The translations under genes and the position numbers were made by a program. A DNA stretch of 10,079 bases from positions 1-10,079 of the forward strand of contig RFZH01000068.1 of the NCBI GenBank assembly GCA_009920815.1, in the 5' to 3' direction. This DNA is from Paracoccaceae bacterium. GTDB lineage: Bacteria > Pseudomonadota > Alphaproteobacteria > Rhodobacterales > Rhodobacteraceae. Numbering within the stretch: the first letter of the stretch is position 1; the number at the start of each line of letters is the position of its first letter. Below the pieces are notes generated by a model. It was not told the DNA's origin and did not search any database. It saw nothing but the letters and a program-made list of their open reading frames with translations. Shown piece after piece: positions 6,315 through 10,079 of this stretch.

Positions 6315-7849
6315 GACAGACCATTCGTCAGAGTATCTTTCCAAAAACGGGTAACGTCATCGGAAATTGCAGCTTGTTTGACAGGGTCCATTTTTGCCAA
6401 GGTTGCATAGGTGTGATTTAGCCGCGGGTTGCCGCGTAACTTATCCTGATTGCGGATGAAAAAATCCCAATATAGATAATTAAACGGACACGCTGTTGGG
6501 CCATTTTTTACACTGACATTATAGCTGCAGCCTTTGCAATAATCCGACATTTTATTGATATATGCACCGCTTGCCGCATAGGGTTTAGAAGCAAGATATC
6601 CGCCGTCCGCAAATAAAATCATGCCTGATACATTCGGCAGTTCAACCCATTCATAAGCATCGGCATAAACGATTAGGAACCATTCATTTACCTTGTCTGG
6701 GTCTATTCCTGCAATCAAAGCAAAATTTCCAATGACCATTAAACGCTGGATGTGATGCGCATAGGCGTTTTCTTTGGTTTCAGTGATACATTGGCGCAAA
6801 CAGTTCATTTTTGTCTGTGCATTCCAGAAAAATGCCGGTAGGGGATTTTGCGCCTCTAGGTAATTGGCGGTTGCATAATTTGGCATCTGCATCCAGTAAA
6901 TGCCACGCACGTATTCACGCCATCCGATGATTTGACGAATGAAACCTTCGACCGCATTCAAAGGCGCATGCCCATCATGATAGGATTGTTCAGCGGCCTG
7001 CGCACATTCTAATGGCAACAAAAGCCCACAATTCAGATAAAAACTGATATGCGAATGATACATCCAAGGTTCGTTTGTCAGCATCGCATCTTGGTAATCC
7101 CCAAATAACGGCAGCCGCTCATTGATAAAGTGATGCAGAACCGCAAGCGCATCTTTACGTGTCGTCGCAAAGTGAAACGGCAATAGATCACCAAAGTGGG
7201 TGGCAAAACGCTGCGACACCAAATCAATCACCTCTTGGGTGATGTGATCTGGCGATGAATGAAAGGGGGGCGGAACATCCAAACCATTTTTGGGGGGCTT
7301 TCGATTTTCGGCATCATAATTCCATTGCCCGCCTAGGGGCAAATCACCATCCATCAAGATATTATATTTGCGTCGCATAAGGCGGTAAAAATATTCCATC
7401 CTCAGTTGCTTGCGGCCCTTTGCCCAAGCCTGAAATTCATCAGCATGACACAAAAAACGGTGATCAGCACGAATTTCAACGGGCGTGCCCAAGTCCGTAA
7501 CCCATGTCTTGATGTCGGCGAACACACGATATTCGTTGGGCTCAGTGACGATTATGCGATCAACGCCAAGCGCTGTGATCGCACGCGCCACTTCGGTTTT
7601 AAACGATCCTGTGTTTTCAGGATCATCAAGGCGAATATAGCGCACCTGAAAGCCATCCTTCGATAGGTCGTCGGCAAAATGGCGCATCGCAGAAAACAAA
7701 AAAGCGATCTTTTTCTTGTGATGTTTTACATAGGTTGCTTCGTCGATGACTTCGCACATCAAAATGATGTCATTGCGTTTGTCGGCCCCCTCAAGCGCAG
7801 AAATCGTAGTGCTAAGTTGATCCCCAAGGACCATGCGCAAGGTTGTCAT
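6311..7849 (-). CDS. phrB: Iron-sulfur bacterial cryptochrome/photolyase (FeS-BCP, PhrB-like; likely (6-4) photolyase)
   Basis: A 512-residue flavoprotein of the 'photolyase-related' class. It should use FAD and blue light to repair UV damage, probably (6-4) photoproducts, or to sense light. Four Cys that would bind a 4Fe-4S cluster are visible: Cys350 (KMNCLRQC), Cys438 and Cys441 (DYCKGC) and Cys454 (TACPF). They coincide, from memory, with the cluster residues of Agrobacterium PhrB, as do His365-His366 in YAHHIQRL near the lesion site and Trp342, Trp390 and Tyr399 of the proposed electron path. The N-terminal antenna domain starts with LRMVLGDQLS. Residue NEW-FLIVYADAYEWVELPNVSGM forms the FAD-domain core. 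An AGGGA site (7859-7855) lies 5 nt before the ATG, in the 12-nt gap after the SDR gene, so it is the last gene of the operon. Class assignment is firm; repair versus signalling role is inferred. Confidence 0.94.
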   Translation of the reverse strand: MTTLRMVLGDQLSTTISALEGADKRNDIILMCEVIDEATYVKHHKKKIAFLFSAMRHFADDLSKDGFQVRYIRLDDPENTGSFKTEVARAITALGVDRIIVTEPNEYRVFADIKTWVTDLGTPVEIRADHRFLCHADEFQAWAKGRKQLRMEYFYRLMRRKYNILMDGDLPLGGQWNYDAENRKPPKNGLDVPPPFHSSPDHITQEVIDLVSQRFATHFGDLLPFHFATTRKDALAVLHHFINERLPLFGDYQDAMLTNEPWMYHSHISFYLNCGLLLPLECAQAAEQSYHDGHAPLNAVEGFIRQIIGWREYVRGIYWMQMPNYATANYLEAQNPLPAFFWNAQTKMNCLRQCITETKENAYAHHIQRLMVIGNFALIAGIDPDKVNEWFLIVYADAYEWVELPNVSGMILFADGGYLASKPYAASGAYINKMSDYCKGCSYNVSVKNGPTACPFNYLYWDFFIRNQDKLRGNPRLNHTYATLAKMDPVKQAAISDDVTRFWKDTLTNGLS

Positions 7850-7861
7850 AATGTTCCCTAA

Positions 7862-8455
7862 TCAAGCCGGAATTTCAGAGCCATCCCACGCAAAGCATTT
7901 TCCGCTTTGGTCAGGGGTTAGGTTGTCGATGACGCGGATCAGGTGATCTGCCGCATACTCTGGGCCAAACAATTTGCCTTCACGGACGTTGCCTTGGAAA
8001 GGTTTGGACAGGCTGCTGTCAACTGTACCAGGATGCAATCCAACCACCACTGATAATTTATAGCGGCGCGCAGCCTCTATCGCGGCGTTCTTCAAAATCA
8101 TGTTCAAGGCGGCCTTGGAGGCGCGATAGGCATACCAACCGCCAAGTTGATTGTCTGAAATGCTGCCGACGCGGGCAGATAATGCAGCAAAAACACCGCG
8201 ACGATCGCGCGGAAGCAACGGCAAATAGTGACCTGTCGCCACAAAAATAATATCAAACGGGATATTCTGAAAGGAAATCTCAGCCGCAGTTTTGATCGAT
8301 AACTCATCTGTGTAATCGATTGTGTGGTGAAGGCGATTTGATTGATCTTGCTGGCGCGAAAATGTGTGAATTTCACACTCTGGATAATGATATTGATAGC
8401 GGCGTGTTATCGCCGCGCCAATTGTTCCTGAGCTTCCGAATATTGCAATTTTCAT
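7862..8455 (-). CDS. Shortened CsgA-like short-chain dehydrogenase with an apparent internal in-frame deletion
   Basis: This 197-residue SDR keeps the cofactor motif GSSGTIG (residues 7-13), a Ser in AALSARVGSISDN (Ser93), the catalytic Tyr110 and Lys114 in YAYRASKAALNM, and the C-terminal HPGTVDSSLSKPFQGN and SGKCFAWDGSEIP stretches typical of CsgA/C-factor-like SDRs. Those proteins, as I remember them, are about 235 residues. Here VATG (72-75), which ends strand 4, runs after only His-Tyr into LPLLPRDRR, so roughly 38 residues between strand 4 and the end of helix E are missing. That segment normally carries the structural/catalytic Asn and part of the dimer interface. No stop or frameshift is seen. 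Its ATG overlaps the stop of the preceding SDR by 4 bp (8452-8455), showing tight operon coupling. It is probably inactive or altered as a reductase; a sequencing or assembly error is also possible. Confidence 0.8.
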   Translation of the reverse strand: MKIAIFGSSGTIGAAITRRYQYHYPECEIHTFSRQQDQSNRLHHTIDYTDELSIKTAAEISFQNIPFDIIFVATGHYLPLLPRDRRGVFAALSARVGSISDNQLGGWYAYRASKAALNMILKNAAIEAARRYKLSVVVGLHPGTVDSSLSKPFQGNVREGKLFGPEYAADHLIRVIDNLTPDQSGKCFAWDGSEIPA

Positions 8456-9213
8456 GGCGATTTATCCGCCGTTAATCGCTTGGCAAGTTGAAAATACAAG
8501 GCATTCGGTAGAATTCGCAGCAATTTGATGAACAGTGTAAACCGTTTTGGAAAGTGAATTTCAAACGACGACTTGACCAACCCATCCGCAATTGCAGTTG
8601 CCGCATCGGATGGTTCAATAATCATTGGCATTGTGAAATCGTTTTTATCCGTCAGCGGGGTTCGCACAAATCCTGGATTTATCACTTTAATATCTAACGT
8701 CGGATGTTCCAGTTTCAGGGTTTCGGCAATATTGATTACCGCGGCTTTGGTCGCACTGTAGGGTTGACCGTTGGGCAGACCACGAAACCCAGCAACGGAT
8801 CCGCAGAGCGCAAGCTGCCCAAAGCCTTGTTTGGTCAAAATCGGTAAAACCGCATGCAGCACATGAAACGTACCCATAACGTTTACATTGACCAGATCAC
8901 GGACTTTGGCGATATCCATTGAGTCAATGCGAACAGGATCATAGACAGCGGCAAGATGCACAATGCTGTCAATTCTATTGATCTGGGCGCTGATCGTTTG
9001 CGCCGCCTGTTCGACCTGTTCAATATTGGCGACGTCCAGCGGCAACAATATGTGATCCCCCTCTAGTTCTGCTCCAAGTGCAGTCAAGGCATCTGCGCGC
9101 CGTGCTGACAAGATCAAAGTCGCGCCGCGCCGATCGAGTTCTTGCGCAAGCGCGCGCCCTATGCCGCTGCTTGCGCCGATGATCCAAATGGTTTTGCCAC
9201 TAACAGTTTTCAT
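8452..9213 (-). CDS. Short-chain dehydrogenase/reductase (SDR), full length
   Basis: A 253-residue classical SDR with all the expected parts. They are the cofactor loop GASSGIG (13-19), SARR after strand 2 (36-39), LDVAN (59-63), a variant of the NNAG motif (HLAA, 86-89), and the tetrad Asn111, Ser139, Tyr152 and Lys156 (YSATK). INPGFVRTPLTD (about 179-190) follows the active site. The C-terminus is basic and hydrophobic (FPKRFTLFIKLLRILPNALYF), which suggests a membrane-facing end, as in several lipid-associated SDRs. It should oxidise or reduce a carbonyl/hydroxyl with NAD(P); the substrate is unknown. The ATG lies 4 nt after the stop of the lipoprotein gene, with no good ribosome site of its own, and its stop overlaps the next gene's start in ATGA, so translation is probably coupled. 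Its place in the photolyase operon suggests a photo-oxidative stress role. Confidence 0.9.
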   Translation of the reverse strand: MKTVSGKTIWIIGASSGIGRALAQELDRRGATLILSARRADALTALGAELEGDHILLPLDVANIEQVEQAAQTISAQINRIDSIVHLAAVYDPVRIDSMDIAKVRDLVNVNVMGTFHVLHAVLPILTKQGFGQLALCGSVAGFRGLPNGQPYSATKAAVINIAETLKLEHPTLDIKVINPGFVRTPLTDKNDFTMPMIIEPSDAATAIADGLVKSSFEIHFPKRFTLFIKLLRILPNALYFQLAKRLTADKSP

Positions 9214-9217
9214 AATT

Positions 9218-9754
9218 TCAGTTTTGTTTTTGCATGAACACGGTTAGTTCGCCAACTTTTAGGCCAAATTTTTTCATAAAAGCGCGGTTTACGATCACGC
9301 CGTCATTCATTAGGAACATGCGATCATCAAATGCGATTTTATAATTGCTGTCGCCAACTTGTAGGTCCATCGTATAAGTCCAATAAACCGAATTGCCTGA
9401 TACCTTTCCAATTGCTGTGCCTACAATGTCGCCCGCCGTACCGTGGAATTCTGTTGCAGAGACCTTTTTCAGATTCCATGTTCGTTCTTGCGTTTCGCCA
9501 TCATAAAAGCGGAAATATTCTTGCAAGGTTCCGGTGTCGCCATCCCATGTCCCAACCAGATCTATGTCAAACTGTCGTGTGACTTTTCCAGTATAATCTT
9601 GAACAATGCCCCATGCTTTGATTGGCCCGTTAAAATAGGCTGCAACATCTAGTGCAGGTTCACGGCCAGCGTTCTTTTCAACTTTGTTACCGCCCCAACA
9701 GGCGCTAAGAAACGTGAGTAGTGCCATTAGGAGTACCCCCTTTAAAATTTTCAT
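9218..9754 (-). CDS. DUF3833-family lipoprotein
   Basis: A 178-residue predicted lipoprotein. The N-terminus has a short basic region, a hydrophobic stretch and the lipobox LSAC, with the lipidated Cys at residue 19; Trp20 follows, so outer-membrane sorting is the default expectation. The body matches, from memory, the DUF3833 pattern: AYFNGPIKAWGIVQDYTGKV, then RQFDIDLVGTWDGDTGTL, YFRFYDGETQERTW, AGDIVGTAIGKV and FDDRMFLMNDGVIVNRAFMKKFG. The alternation of short beta-prone segments suggests a lipocalin-like barrel, but this is inference. No biochemical function is established to my knowledge. DUF3833 genes often lie with photolyase, SDR, cyclopropane-fatty-acid-synthase-like and MFS genes in marine proteobacteria. 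GAAGGA at 9767-9762 is spaced 7 nt from the ATG, and the gene overlaps the 3' end of the upstream transporter gene by 50 bp. Confidence 0.85.
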   Translation of the reverse strand: MKILKGVLLMALLTFLSACWGGNKVEKNAGREPALDVAAYFNGPIKAWGIVQDYTGKVTRQFDIDLVGTWDGDTGTLQEYFRFYDGETQERTWNLKKVSATEFHGTAGDIVGTAIGKVSGNSVYWTYTMDLQVGDSNYKIAFDDRMFLMNDGVIVNRAFMKKFGLKVGELTVFMQKQN

Positions 9755-10079
9755 CTCTAGGTCCTTCTTTGATAATCATGTTCGAAATCAGCATTGCTGA
9801 GACCGCTTTGATGATGCATGGAATAATTGCATAACACACCAGCAAGACGCGCAAAGCCTCAGGCGAATTTTCGCTTCCCGCGTTGAATCCAAAGATATCT
9901 AACGTAACAAGCGTGCCAAACGCCGCGAGAGCTAATGCAAATTTTGGTAGAAACGATAACGCAGCATAGTACTGGGTCGCATCGTCACGGCGCGCGCTTC
10001 GGTCAATTCTGGCTGCCAATAGCGCTGGTGGGAATGCCAAATCTGCGCCCAATGCGGTTCCTGACAAAATGCAAATCGC
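9705..10079 (-). CDS. GPH/MFS-type transporter, C-terminal fragment
   Basis: The frame runs off the right edge of the window, so only the last 124 residues are present. They begin AICILSGTALGADLAFPPALLA. The small-residue and proline stretch ADLAFPPALLAARID, followed by a polar loop and KFALALAAFGTLVTLDIFGF, is characteristic of the second half of glycoside-pentoside-hexuronide (GPH)/MFS_2 transporters. At least three hydrophobic segments are visible. The C-terminal tail is hydrophilic (KEGPRDENFKGGTPNG). Its last 50 bp overlap the start of the DUF3833 gene, whose ribosome site lies inside this coding region; the stop is TAG at 9707-9705. Such transporters occur in photolyase/DUF3833 clusters, but their cargo is not known to me and need not be a sugar. 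The real start lies outside the window; TTG at 10067 is internal. Confidence 0.78.
   Translation of the reverse strand, partial: AICILSGTALGADLAFPPALLAARIDRSARRDDATQYYAALSFLPKFALALAAFGTLVTLDIFGFNAGSENSPEALRVLLVCYAIIPCIIKAVSAMLISNMIIKEGPRDENFKGGTPNGTTHVS

Noticed and set aside
8200..8260. A frameshift as the cause of the short SDR
   Set aside because: The frame is continuous with family-like sequence on both sides of the junction, and no other frame here supplies the missing helix; bases are absent rather than shifted.
1..10079. CRISPR arrays, tRNA/rRNA genes, insertion sequences, phage or defence genes
   Set aside because: No repeat-spacer pattern, cloverleaf, transposase or integrase reading frame was recognised on either strand.

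Overview
The window looks like chromosomal DNA of a Gram-negative proteobacterium, most likely a marine alphaproteobacterium (Rhodobacterales- or SAR116-like). This rests on protein flavour: a FadB/FadJ-type multienzyme, a PcaF/PaaJ-type thiolase, a PhrB-type iron-sulfur photolyase and a DUF3833 lipoprotein. The taxon is inference; no rRNA or other marker is present. Base composition is moderate and uneven. It is visibly GC-richer in the thiolase gene and AT-richer in the transporter and the right-hand operon.

Layout. (1) Positions 1-1742, plus strand: the 3' end of a 3-hydroxyacyl-CoA dehydrogenase/enoyl-CoA hydratase multienzyme, followed by a complete 3-oxoadipyl-CoA/acyl-CoA thiolase. Together they supply the last steps of a beta-oxidation-type pathway. 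(2) 1869-3946, plus strand: a 12-helix MFS transporter and a compact cytoplasmic alkaline-phosphatase-superfamily phosphodiesterase, 20 nt apart and probably co-transcribed. A perfect 10-bp inverted repeat lies immediately before the transporter start codon. (3) 3970-6314: a D-2-hydroxyacid dehydrogenase (minus) and a Gfo/Idh/MocA oxidoreductase (plus), diverging from a 137-bp region. They may act on a sugar, polyol or hydroxyacid. (4) 10079-6311, minus strand: a tightly packed operon, in transcription order a GPH/MFS-type transporter (partial), a DUF3833 lipoprotein, a classical SDR, a shortened CsgA-like SDR and a PhrB-like photolyase. Gene junctions overlap or are 4-12 nt apart. This gene set resembles the light/singlet-oxygen (ChrR/sigma-E-associated) islands of marine proteobacteria, but no regulator is visible here.

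The most notable observations are: the second SDR of the photolyase operon appears to have lost about 38 residues in frame, including the region of the catalytic Asn, while keeping the rest intact; the 10-bp inverted repeat at the MFS translation start; and an orphan transporter plus phosphodiesterase pair beside two dehydrogenases, whose substrate cannot be deduced. No RNA gene, insertion sequence, CRISPR array or phage feature was seen. No stretch over 300 bases is without a gene; the longest gaps are 126 bp (1743-1868) and 137 bp (4999-5135).
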